A stretch of 13,686 nt of DNA, from the NCBI GenBank assembly GCA_946405655.1, contig CAMJHX010000014.1, positions 1 to 13,686 on the forward strand. The letters are read 5' to 3'. Below the pieces are notes generated by a model that did no database searches, was not told the origin of the DNA, and was given only the letters and a program-made list of their open reading frames with translations. The DNA is from an uncultured Clostridia bacterium (GTDB taxonomy: Bacteria; Bacillota; Clostridia; Oscillospirales; Oscillospiraceae). How positions within the stretch are numbered: the first letter of the stretch is position 1; the number at the start of each line of letters is the position of its first letter. Shown here one piece after another: positions 1-7,300 of this stretch. The translations under genes and the position numbers were made by a program.

Positions 1-85
1 GCGACCAGGAGACCGTGTCGAGATCGAAGATGCCGATCACGCTCTTTTTGCGCACAATGACGTTGTTTCCCAGATGCAGATACAT
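1..85 (-). CDS. remB: RemB/YaaB-like DUF370 regulator, N-terminal part (runs off the window)
   Basis: Reading the minus strand from the ATG at 85-83 gives 28 codons starting MYLHLGNNVIVRKKSVIGIF. This fits the start of the DUF370 family (B. subtilis YaaB/RemB starts MYIHLGD and carries a VIGIFD-type motif). The family is small, about 80-90 residues, so roughly two thirds is missing off the left edge. RemA/RemB proteins are DNA-binding regulators of biofilm matrix genes in Bacillus; the role in Clostridia is less clear. The start codon overlaps the recF stop in the five-base string TAATG, and an AGGGGG run lies about 11 nt upstream, so translation is probably coupled to recF. Its place directly after recF matches the Bacillus order, in which gyrB would follow. 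Confidence 0.85.
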   Translation of the reverse strand, partial: MYLHLGNNVIVRKKSVIGIFDLDTVSWS

Positions 86-1185
86 TACCGGATCGTCCCC
101 CTGTGCACCGTCAGCACCCGGCCTCCCGTGCGCTTGGCGATCTCCTCGTCCTCGCAGCAGGTGATGAGCGTCTGTCCGCCGCCGATGCGGTTTAAGACGA
201 ATTCCTGCCGCTTGCGGTCCAATTCCGAGAGCACGTCGTCCAGCATGAGCACCGGCGGCTCGCCGAATTCGTCGGAGAAAATGTCGCGCTCGGCGAGCTT
301 CAGGCTCAGCGCCGCGGTGCGCGTCTGTCCCTGAGAGGCAAAGGATCGCGCGCTCTGACCGTTTAAGTCGATCAGAAGGTCGTCCTTGTGGCACCCGGTG
401 AGACACTGTCCGCTCTCGAGCTCCGCCTCGCGGTGGCGCTCCTGATGCTCGCAGATCTCGTAATAGATCTCCCGCTCCGAGGCGAGGGGATCGGTCACGG
501 TGCTCACGGTCTTGTAGGCCATCGTAAGCTGCTCCCCGCCGCCGGCGAAATCCTCGTGGATCGGAGCGGCTGCGCGCTCGAGCCGCTTGGCGTAGGCTGC
601 GCGGTAGCGGATGATCTTCGCCGACACGCGGCTCATCTGGTTGGAAAAATCATCGAGCGTCTCCAGGAGCGACGGCTTTTCGCGCCAGTCGCGCAGGATG
701 CTCGTCTTCTGCTCGTGCAGACGGTTGTATTCCGAGAGGAGCATGGCGTAGTTCGGCCGCAGCTGCGAGATCGCGAGATCCATCAGCTTGCGCCGCTCCG
801 CCGCGCCCGAGCGGATGATGTTCAGATCGTCCGGGCAGAAGAGCACCGCCGCGAAATCGCCGGAGAGCTCCGTCGCCGTTTTCTTCACGCCGTTTTGCAG
901 GATCTGCTTGCGCTGCCCGCGCCGCAGCGTGATCTTCACGGTCTGCTCGCGCCCATGCGCAAAGACGTCCGCCAGAATCTCTCCGGCGGAGCAGTCAAAC
1001 CCGATGAGCTCCTTGTCAAACCGCGTGCGGAAGCTCCTGCCGCCCGTGAGCATATAGACGGCCTCGAGCAGGTTCGTCTTCCCCTGCGCGTTCTCGCCGG
1101 AGATCACGTTCGTCCCGGGCGAGAATTCCGCGGAGGCGAAATCATAGTTTCGCCAGCCGTTCAGGGCAATGCGCCGAATTTCCAT
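85..1185 (-). CDS. recF: DNA replication and repair protein RecF
   Basis: This 366-residue SMC-like ATPase has the usual RecF length. Visible motifs are Walker A GENAQGKT at residues 30-37, the ABC signature SQGQTRT at 284-290, Walker B VLMLDD at 312-317 and the D-loop LSELD at 319-323. The segment between the Walker motifs is the lobe/coiled-coil part of the fold. RecF works with RecO and RecR to load RecA at single-strand gaps and stalled forks, acting on DNA in the cytoplasm. Its ATG overlaps the yaaA stop (TAATG at 1187-1183), with a GGAG about 8 nt upstream inside yaaA. Its own stop overlaps the remB start in the same way. It belongs to the dnaA operon. I see no frameshift or missing motif. 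Confidence 0.97.
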   Translation of the reverse strand: MEIRRIALNGWRNYDFASAEFSPGTNVISGENAQGKTNLLEAVYMLTGGRSFRTRFDKELIGFDCSAGEILADVFAHGREQTVKITLRRGQRKQILQNGVKKTATELSGDFAAVLFCPDDLNIIRSGAAERRKLMDLAISQLRPNYAMLLSEYNRLHEQKTSILRDWREKPSLLETLDDFSNQMSRVSAKIIRYRAAYAKRLERAAAPIHEDFAGGGEQLTMAYKTVSTVTDPLASEREIYYEICEHQERHREAELESGQCLTGCHKDDLLIDLNGQSARSFASQGQTRTAALSLKLAERDIFSDEFGEPPVLMLDDVLSELDRKRQEFVLNRIGGGQTLITCCEDEEIAKRTGGRVLTVHRGTIR

Positions 1186-1397
1186 TACGCCTGCTCCACC
1201 AGGAGCGTCTGTCCGGCGAATTCGACCTGGTCTCCCGCGCGCAGCTTCTTGCCGCGCATCGTGCAGGTCTCTCCGTTCACCTTTACCATCCCGTCGGCAA
1301 TGACCATCTTCGCCTCACCGCCGGTACCGACAAGGGCGGCGAATTTCAGGAATGCATCTAACTTTATAAATTCAGTGTTGATTTGAATCTTTTCCAT
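1185..1397 (-). CDS. yaaA: S4-domain RNA-binding protein YaaA
   Basis: This 70-residue protein is almost entirely one S4 domain: IKLDAFLKFAALVGTGGEAKMVI is followed by the typical VxVNGE turn and the basic RGKKLRAGD strand. The S4 fold binds structured RNA. YaaA-type proteins sit between dnaN and recF in many Bacillota, and a role in ribosome assembly has been proposed for them. The start is supported by AAGGA about 7 nt upstream of the ATG. The stop overlaps the recF start (TAATG). The gene is separated from dnaN by a heptad-repeat hairpin element but is read in the same direction, so it is probably still in the dnaA operon unless that hairpin ends some transcripts. Confidence 0.93.
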   Translation of the reverse strand: MEKIQINTEFIKLDAFLKFAALVGTGGEAKMVIADGMVKVNGETCTMRGKKLRAGDQVEFAGQTLLVEQA

Positions 1398-1414
1398 AAC
1401 TCGTTCCTTAAACG

Positions 1415-1489
1415 AATTAGGAATGAGGAATGAGGAGTGAGGAATGACCTCGACGGAAATTCCTAATTCCTAATTCCTAATTCCTCATT
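1415..1489. repeat. Heptad-repeat inverted element (RRTKAGG / ATTCCTA type)
   Basis: This imperfect inverted repeat fills most of the 97-bp gap between dnaN and yaaA. The left arm has four 7-bp units: AATTAGG (1415), AATGAGG (1422), AATGAGG (1429) and AGTGAGG (1436). The right arm has four complementary units: ATTCCTA (1459, 1466, 1473) and ATTCCTC (1480). The core at 1443-1458 is only 16 bp. Transcribed leftward it would form a long hairpin just after the dnaN stop, but without a clear T-tract on the exit side, so I do not call it a terminator. It shares its plan with the element at 11407-11521 and the half element at 13011-13038. Confidence 0.8.
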
Positions 1490-1494
1490 TTTTC

Positions 1495-2601
1495 TTACTG
1501 ACCTGCGCGCAGACGCACCGGCAGAATCATATACGTAAAGTTGTCACTCCCGTCCGCTGCGGTGAGGATGCAGGGGGAGGAGCCGGTGTTGAGGCTCAGC
1601 TGGATCTCGTCCGCCGGGGCGTTTTTCAGCGCGTCGGAGAGGTAGCGGTCGTTGAAGCCGATCTCCAGACCCTCGCCGCTGCCCTCGCAGGGGCAGACGT
1701 CCTCGGCGCGGCCGACCGGCGTCGTGCAGGCAAAGTCGATCGCGTCGTCGTTGAAGGTCAGGCGCAGGGGCGTGCGCACCTTCTCGTCCACGATCAGGCT
1801 CACGCGCTCGACCACGCGCAGCAGCTCCGCGCGCTCGGTCTTCACGTTCACGCGGAACGTCGCCGGGATCGCCTTGCGGTAGTTGAGGAACTCGCCCTCC
1901 AGCCGGCGGGAGAGAATCACGCTGTCGCCCACGGTGAAGGAGATGTACTTATCGCCGACGGACAGCTGCACCTTGTCCTCGCTGTCGTCGCAGAAGCGCT
2001 CGAGATCGCCGAGCGCCGTGCCGGGCACGATGAAGCTGCAGTCGTCGCCGTAGCCCTCCACCGCCTCGCGCCGCAGCGCCAGACGATAGCCGTCCACGGA
2101 GATGATGCGAAGCTCGTTGTTGTCGAGCTCAAACAGGGAGCCCATGTAGACCGGGCGCGCCTCGTTCGTGCTGATGGCAAAGCTCGTCTCGTTGATCATC
2201 TTCTTTAAGAGACCCTGCGGCAGCGCCACGCCGCGCTCCTGCTCGACGATCGGCAGATCCGGATAATCCTCGCCCTTCATGCCGACGATGTCGAAATTCG
2301 CCTTGCCGCACTTGACGCTGACCGTCTCGTTTTCGACCGCGAGCGTCACAATGCCGTCCGGCATGCGGCGGAGCATTTCGCAGAACAGACGCGCGGGAAG
2401 CACGATGTTGCCAGCCTCAGCGACGTCCGCGGGAATGGTCGTGTAGATCGCGCGCTTGAGATCATAGCCTGTCAGACGAACGCCCTCGCCGGCCTGAATC
2501 AGCAGACCCTCGAGCGTCGGGATCGGGCTTTTGGAGGCCGCGGCTCTCGCCGTGGAGAGCGCCGCCTGCTGCAGAACATATTTTTCACAGGAAAATTTCA
2601 T
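1495..2601 (-). CDS. dnaN: DNA polymerase III beta subunit (sliding clamp)
   Basis: The 368-residue length is typical for beta clamps. The sequence begins MKFSCEKYVLQQAA and ends with YMILPVRL (357-364), the conserved C-terminal strand of the third clamp domain. The dimeric ring encircles DNA and tethers DNA polymerase III, and also serves as a platform for ligase, MutS and repair polymerases. The start is clear: GGGAGGA lies about 9 nt before the ATG at 2601. The gene follows dnaA on the same strand, across a 242-bp gap that I interpret as the unwinding region of oriC. As in B. subtilis, dnaN therefore sits just beyond the origin's AT-rich side. The frame shows no disruption. Confidence 0.97.
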   Translation of the reverse strand: MKFSCEKYVLQQAALSTARAAASKSPIPTLEGLLIQAGEGVRLTGYDLKRAIYTTIPADVAEAGNIVLPARLFCEMLRRMPDGIVTLAVENETVSVKCGKANFDIVGMKGEDYPDLPIVEQERGVALPQGLLKKMINETSFAISTNEARPVYMGSLFELDNNELRIISVDGYRLALRREAVEGYGDDCSFIVPGTALGDLERFCDDSEDKVQLSVGDKYISFTVGDSVILSRRLEGEFLNYRKAIPATFRVNVKTERAELLRVVERVSLIVDEKVRTPLRLTFNDDAIDFACTTPVGRAEDVCPCEGSGEGLEIGFNDRYLSDALKNAPADEIQLSLNTGSSPCILTAADGSDNFTYMILPVRLRAGQ

Positions 2602-2664
2602 TTTTAGGATCCTCCCAAATGATTTACAAATTGTTTTTCTCTGAAGAAAGAAAGATTTAAAAAA

Positions 2665-2679
2665 TAGTAGTATTAGTAG
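2665..2679 (+). promoter_or_regulatory. DnaA-trio element
   Basis: On the plus strand, read 3' to 5' away from the boxes, the bases are GAT GAT TAT GAT GAT. They start one T after the CC that borders the nearest box pair (2683-2700) and run straight into an A-rich stretch. DnaA-trios (3'-[G/A]AT-5') are the single-strand binding sites on which the DnaA filament grows during strand opening. Four of the five triplets match, and the middle TAT differs by one base. Confidence 0.75.
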
Positions 2680-2682
2680 TCC

Positions 2683-2837
2683 TGTCGAAACTGTTGAAAG
2701 GCGGAAAAAAGCTTTGAACCGTCATCAAAACCGCCTGTTGAAAAATGTTTGAAAGATCCGACGGTTTTCAACAGTCTATTTTTCAAGGTTACAGAAAGGG
2801 TATCTTTCGACAATCTTTCAACAGTAACTGTTGAAGA
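2683..2837. promoter_or_regulatory. Cluster of putative non-canonical DnaA boxes (TGTYGAAA)
   Basis: Plus-strand copies: TGTCGAAAC at 2683, TGTTGAAAG at 2692, TGTTGAAAA at 2736 and TGTTGAAGA at 2829. Minus-strand copies: TGTTGAAAA at 2773-2765, TGTCGAAAG at 2812-2804 and TGTTGAAAG at 2823-2815. A looser copy, TGTTTGAAAG, is at 2746. Neighbouring copies lie 9, 10 and 11 bp apart (2683/2692, 2736/2746, 2804/2815), about one helical turn. The element differs from the usual TGTGGATAA mainly at the fourth and seventh bases. The pair at 2683-2700 borders the DnaA-trio, the place the anchoring boxes occupy in B. subtilis. Confidence 0.8.
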
Positions 2838-2843
2838 ATGCGA

Positions 2844-4157
2844 TTAGTTTCTGGAGTGAATGTTGCTGGTGATATCCTGAATCGTCGATGCGACGTCAGG
2901 ATCAGACTTTAACAGCTCCTCAATCTTCATGATCGAGGTGTGCACCGTGGAGTGGTTTTTGCCGAACTCCGCGCCGATCTGGTTGAGGGAGAGGTTTGTG
3001 TTCGTTTTGATGAGGTACATGGCAATCTGCCGCGCGAGCGATGGCTTGCGGTCGCGGCGGCTGCCGCGAAGATCCGCGCCGTCGAGCTGATAATACCGCG
3101 CCGTCTCCTCAATGATGATGTCCGGCGTCGGGATATAAATGCCGGAGCGGATCACGTCCTTGATCGCGCGGTCGACGGCGGCATTGTTGAACGCGGTGCT
3201 CTTATCAATATTATGATAGGCGGTGAGCTTTTTCACCACGCCCTCGATCTGGCGGACGTTGGAGGTGATTTTCTCGGCGATGTAATGCACGGTCTCGTCC
3301 GGCAGCACCATGCCGACCTGCGCGGCCTTGTTGCGCGTGATGGCCATGCGCGTCTCCAGATCCGGCGGCGCCACGTCCGCGAGGATGCCGCCCTCGAACC
3401 GGCTGCGGAGACGGTCGTTGAGGTTTCGCATCTCTCTCGGCGGACGGTCGGAGGTGAGCACGATCTGCTTGTGCGCGCTGTAGAGCGCCTCATAGGTGTG
3501 GAAGAATTCCTCCTGCATCTGCTCCTTGCCGGAGAAGAACTGGATATCGTCCACCAGCAGCAGATCCGCCGAGCGGTATTTCTGCCGGAAGGACTCCATC
3601 GCGCCGGTCTGCAGCGAGCGCACCATGTGGTTGATGAATTCCTCCGCCTTCACATAGACCAGATTCGTGTTCGGGTCGGTCTGCCGGATGTACTGCCCGA
3701 TCGCGAGCAGCAGATGCGTCTTGCCGAGACCGGAGTTGCCGTAGATGAACAGCGGGTTATAGAGCGTGCCGGGGTTCTGCGCCGCGCCCAGCGCCGCGCC
3801 GTGCGCAAAGCGGTTCGACGGGCCCACGACGAAGTGGTCGAAGGTATAGCCCTCGAGCTCCGGCATATCGTCGTCCAATGTGCGCTGCTCCTTATAATCG
3901 ATCAGCTCCTCCTCGCCCACGATCACCTTCAGCTCGAACGGGCAGGAGAAGAGATCAAACAGCGCCTGCTTGATGAGATTGCCGTAGCGCTTTTCGATGA
4001 TCTCCCGCTTCACGGCGGAGGTCGTGTGCAGCACCAGCTGATTTTCACCCAGATCGATGGCCGTGCAGTCAGCAAACCAGGTGTTGTATGCCGTCTCGGT
4101 CAGATGGTCGGAGAGCATGCCGAGCACCATTTCCCATACCTGATTGGTTGAATCCAT
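2844..4157 (-). CDS. dnaA: Chromosomal replication initiator protein DnaA
   Basis: This AAA+ initiator binds origin boxes and melts oriC. I chose the ATG at 4157, giving 437 residues starting MDSTNQVW, because GAGG at 4168-4165 is then 7 nt upstream; from the in-frame ATG at 4163 it would be only 1 nt away. Numbered from 4163, domain I covers about 1-82, a short linker 83-107, Walker A GNSGLGKT 142-149, Walker B LLLVDD 201-206, sensor I TSDR 237-240, the box VII region NDRLRSRFEGG 249-259 and domain IV about 345-439. The DNA-recognition motif reads FGKNHSTV (400-407) where most family members have FGGRDHTTV: one residue is missing, R is K, D is N and the first T is S. The adjacent origin repeats are also non-standard. 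The gene leads the dnaA-dnaN-yaaA-recF-remB cluster. Confidence 0.97.
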   Translation of the reverse strand: MDSTNQVWEMVLGMLSDHLTETAYNTWFADCTAIDLGENQLVLHTTSAVKREIIEKRYGNLIKQALFDLFSCPFELKVIVGEEELIDYKEQRTLDDDMPELEGYTFDHFVVGPSNRFAHGAALGAAQNPGTLYNPLFIYGNSGLGKTHLLLAIGQYIRQTDPNTNLVYVKAEEFINHMVRSLQTGAMESFRQKYRSADLLLVDDIQFFSGKEQMQEEFFHTYEALYSAHKQIVLTSDRPPREMRNLNDRLRSRFEGGILADVAPPDLETRMAITRNKAAQVGMVLPDETVHYIAEKITSNVRQIEGVVKKLTAYHNIDKSTAFNNAAVDRAIKDVIRSGIYIPTPDIIIEETARYYQLDGADLRGSRRDRKPSLARQIAMYLIKTNTNLSLNQIGAEFGKNHSTVHTSIMKIEELLKSDPDVASTIQDITSNIHSRN

Positions 4158-4202
4158 AATCATACCTCAAAAAAGGGCATAACCCCTGAAATTTTACACT
4201 CC

Positions 4203-4231
4203 ATTATATCGCTTTTACCCCTTTTTTTCAA
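4203..4231 (-). promoter_or_regulatory. Sigma-A-type promoter of dnaA
   Basis: On the minus strand, TTGAAA (4231-4226) and TATAAT (4208-4203) are separated by exactly 17 bp. This predicts a start near 4196 and a leader of about 40 nt before the ATG at 4157. The -35 overlaps a sequence (TATTGAAAA) one base away from the putative DnaA box TGTTGAAAA, so autoregulation is possible but only a guess. Confidence 0.75.
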
Positions 4232-4322
4232 TAGAACTTATATATAATAATGTATATCTTATTATTATAATATTGTTTAAAATAATAAGCCTCGATTATT
4301 CAACAGCGCCGCGCGCGGATGT
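4232..4322. other. AT-rich divergent intergenic segment with one DnaA-box-like site
   Basis: Between the dnaA and mfd promoters lies a very AT-rich stretch (4232-4290) in an otherwise GC-rich window. It includes a perfect 9-bp inverted repeat, CTTATTATT (4258-4266) with AATAATAAG (4281-4289). Next to it, TTATTCAACA at 4296-4305 contains the TTCAACA core of the origin repeats. A 10-bp palindrome CCGCGCGCGG follows at 4309-4318. In B. subtilis the upstream side of dnaA also carries DnaA boxes and belongs to a bipartite origin; here only one candidate box is visible, so this is a suggestion. Confidence 0.4.
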
Positions 4323-4352
4323 TTGCTTTTTTGCAGGAAACTATGATATAAT
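4323..4352 (+). promoter_or_regulatory. Promoter of mfd (extended -10)
   Basis: TATAAT at 4347-4352 is preceded by TGA, giving a TGnTATAAT extended -10. The best -35 is a weak TTGCTT at 4323-4328 with an 18-bp spacer. A start near 4359 would leave a leader of about 34 nt before the mfd TTG. Confidence 0.65.
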
Positions 4353-4392
4353 AGTAATTCCCGTATCACGTTAGAATTGATGGTGGATACAT

Positions 4393-7300
4393 TTGATATT
4401 AGCTACCCAGACCAGCGCAATTTTTGAAACGAACAACAATGCCCCGCTCCCGGAGCTGCTGGAGGGGGGGCGGCTTCCCGCGCTCTTTTCCGGTCTTCCG
4501 GCCGCGGCGCGCGCCCAGCTTGCCGCCGTCCTGCGCGCGGAGACCGGGCGTCCGGTCGTTGTCATCTGTCCGGACGAGGCCGCGGCGGAGTCGTTCTCGC
4601 GCGATCTGTCGCACCTGCTGGGCGTCCCTGTGCCGGTGCTCGCGGCGAGAGATTATACATTTTATACCGCGCTGAGCGTCTCGCGCCAGACCGAGCAGCG
4701 CCGCCTCGGCGCGCTCGACCTGCTCGCCTCGGATGAAAGTCCCGTGCTCGTTGCCACGGTCTCGGGCCTGCTGCAGCGCGCGATCCCGAAGCATGTGCTG
4801 CGAAACGTCACCTTCACGATCGAGGACGGCGGTCAGATAGCGCCGGAGGACGTGGAGGACGCGCTCTTGCGCTGCGGCTATGTCCGCACGCAGCAGGTGG
4901 AGGGCCCCGGGCAGTTTTCCCGCCGCGGCGGCATTCTCGATCTCTTTTCCCCCTCGGAGGACAGCCCCGTGCGCATCGAGTTCTGGGGCGATGAGATTGA
5001 CTCCATGGGCTATTTCGATATCGCCTCCCAGCGGCGCACGGAGAATGTCTCGCGCTGCCGCATCCTGCCCGCGGCTGAGACGCTCGCCACGCTCTATCCC
5101 GGCGGCAGCCTCGCCCTCGCGGAGAAATTAAATCAGCTGTCGCAGCGCGCGGCGCGGCGCAAAAACGAGGCGCTCGCGGCCAACCTCGCCCGCTCCCTCA
5201 AGGAGGACGCGGACGCGCTCGCGGCGTCCCTGCCGCTGCACGCGGCGGACCGCTATATGCCGCTTTTGTATGAATCCTTCGAGACGGCGGCGGACTATCT
5301 CGCGCCCGATGCGATCCTCGTCATGGATCAGGCGGGCCGCTGTGCAGACCGCGCGAAGGAATATGTCCATCAGCTCACCGAGGATATCAATCAGCTTGTC
5401 GCCGCCGGCAGCATGGCGGTGCGCGCCGAGCAGTTTTACATTCCGTGGAAGGATCTCGTGCATAAGCTCGCGGATTTCGCGCTCTTCTTCGCCGATTCCT
5501 TCCAGCTCGGGCGCTATCCGATCGATCCGCGCGCGGTCTGCGGCGTCACGGTCAAGCAGCTGTCCAGCTACGGCGGCAGCATCCAGACCGCCATGGACGA
5601 TATCTCGCATTACATCTCCCTCGGCTTTCGCGTCGTGGTGCTTGCGGGCGATGCGCGGCGCGCGGGCATGCTCGGCGAGTTTCTGGAAAATCACGACGTT
5701 CCCGCCTATGTGCAGGAAAACCCCGAGTCGCTCCCCGCGCCGGGCAAGTGCCTCGTCACGGTCGGGAGCCTCTCCTCGGGTCTGGAATATCCCCACGGCC
5801 AGCTCGCCATCCTCACGGACACGCAGATGTCCGGCGTCGGCGGCATGCGGCGCGTCAAATCGAAAAAGAGCGCCAACCGCGAGGCGATCCAGTCCTATGC
5901 CGATCTCTCGGTCGGCGATCTCGTCGTGCACGATGTGCACGGCATCGGCCGCTTCGCCGGCATCGTGCAGATGCCCGTCGACGGGGCGGTGAAGGATTAT
6001 ATCAAGATCTGCTACGCGGGGTCTGACAGTCTCTATGTCCCGGCGACGCAGCTCGATATGGTGTCGAAATACATCGGCGCGGGCGAGGATCACCCCGTCA
6101 AGCTCTCCAAGATGGGCGGCGCCGACTGGAGCCGCACCAAAACCCGCGCGCGGGCGGCGGCGAAGAAGCTCGCCGTCAATCTCCTCGAGCTCTATGCCCA
6201 GCGCGCCAAAACCGAGGGCCACGCCTTCGCGCCGGACAGCCCGTGGCAGACGGAGTTCGAGGAGCGCTTCGGCTATCTCGAGACGGACGATCAGCTGCGC
6301 TGCATCCGCGAAATCAAGTCCGACATGGAACGAACCACCCCGATGGATCGTCTCTTGTGCGGAGATGTCGGCTTCGGCAAGACGGAGGTTGCGCTCCGCG
6401 CCGTCATGAAATGCGTGCTCGACGGCTAGCAGGCCGCGATCCTCGTGCCGACCACGGTGCTCGCCCAGCAGCATTTTCAGACGGCGACGCAGCGGTTTTT
6501 CGGCTTCCCGATCGAGATCCGCATGCTCAGCCGCTTCCAGACCGCGGCGGAAAACCGCAAGACGCTCGAAGCGATCCGCTCCGGCGAGTGCGATCTCGTC
6601 ATCGGCACGCACAAGCTGCTGCAAAAGAGCGTCGAGTTTAAGAAGCTGGGACTTCTGATTGTGGACGAGGAGCAGCGCTTCGGCGTCGGTCACAAGGAGC
6701 ATATCAAGGAGCTCAGCCGCAATGTTGACGTGCTCACGCTCTCTGCCACGCCCATCCCGCGCACGCTCAATATGGCGCTCTCCGGCATTCGCGACATGTC
6801 CACCATCGAGGAGCCGCCGCAGGACCGCGTGCCCGTGCAGACCTTCGTCATGGAGCACGACTGGAACATCCTCTGCGACGCCATGCGCCGCGAGCTGCAG
6901 CGCGGCGGGCAGGTCTATTATCTCCATAACCGCATTGACAACATTGAGCGCACCGCGCTCAAGATCGCCAAGATGGTCGACGGGGCCACCGTCGCCGTCG
7001 CGCACGGGCAGATGAACGAGGAGGAGCTCTCCAATGTCATGCGCTCCGTCGCCGAGGGCGAAACGCAGATTCTCGTCTGCACCACGATCATCGAAACCGG
7101 CATCGATATCGCGAATGTCAACACCCTCATCATCGAGGACGCCGACCACATGGGGCTTGCGCAGCTGCACCAGCTCCGCGGCCGCGTCGGGCGCTCCAAC
7201 CGCCGCGCGAGCGCGTATCTCACGTTCCGGCAGGGCAGACAATTGACCGAGCTCGCCGAAAAGCGCCTGAACGCGATCCGCGAGTTTGCCGAGTTCAACT

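Larger units (their letters stand above)
2654..2837. other. oriC: Probable chromosomal replication origin (oriC), dnaA-dnaN intergenic region
   Basis: The 242-bp gap between dnaA and dnaN has no open gene but is highly structured. Going leftward from the dnaA stop it contains a cluster of TGTYGAAA repeats in both orientations (2837-2683), a two-base GC step (2681-2682), five trinucleotides of DnaA-trio type (2679-2665), an A-rich stretch (2664-2652) and then dnaN. This is the same order and polarity as the basal unwinding system described between dnaA and dnaN in B. subtilis. The canonical box TTATCCACA was not seen. The call rests on position, repeats and trio. Strand-asymmetry analysis and initiation mapping were not possible here. 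Confidence 0.85.

Noticed and set aside
1415..1489. CRISPR-like or terminator reading of the heptad repeats
   Set aside because: Units are 7 bp, contiguous and without spacers, so this is not CRISPR. There is no T-run directly after the stem on the minus strand, so a terminator is not supported.
2940..4151. A 403-residue plus-strand frame opposite dnaA
   Set aside because: Shadow of dnaA: no motif, and its ends fall within the DnaA reading frame.
6427..6429. Pyrrolysine or selenocysteine insertion in Mfd
   Set aside because: Mfd is not a known Pyl protein, the site is an ordinary conserved Lys outside any catalytic chemistry, and Sec uses TGA. A point mutation or error is simpler.
6420..6450. 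A frameshift in mfd at the split
   Set aside because: Both halves are in the same frame (4393 and 6445 have equal phase) and join without gap or duplication, so only a stop codon separates them.
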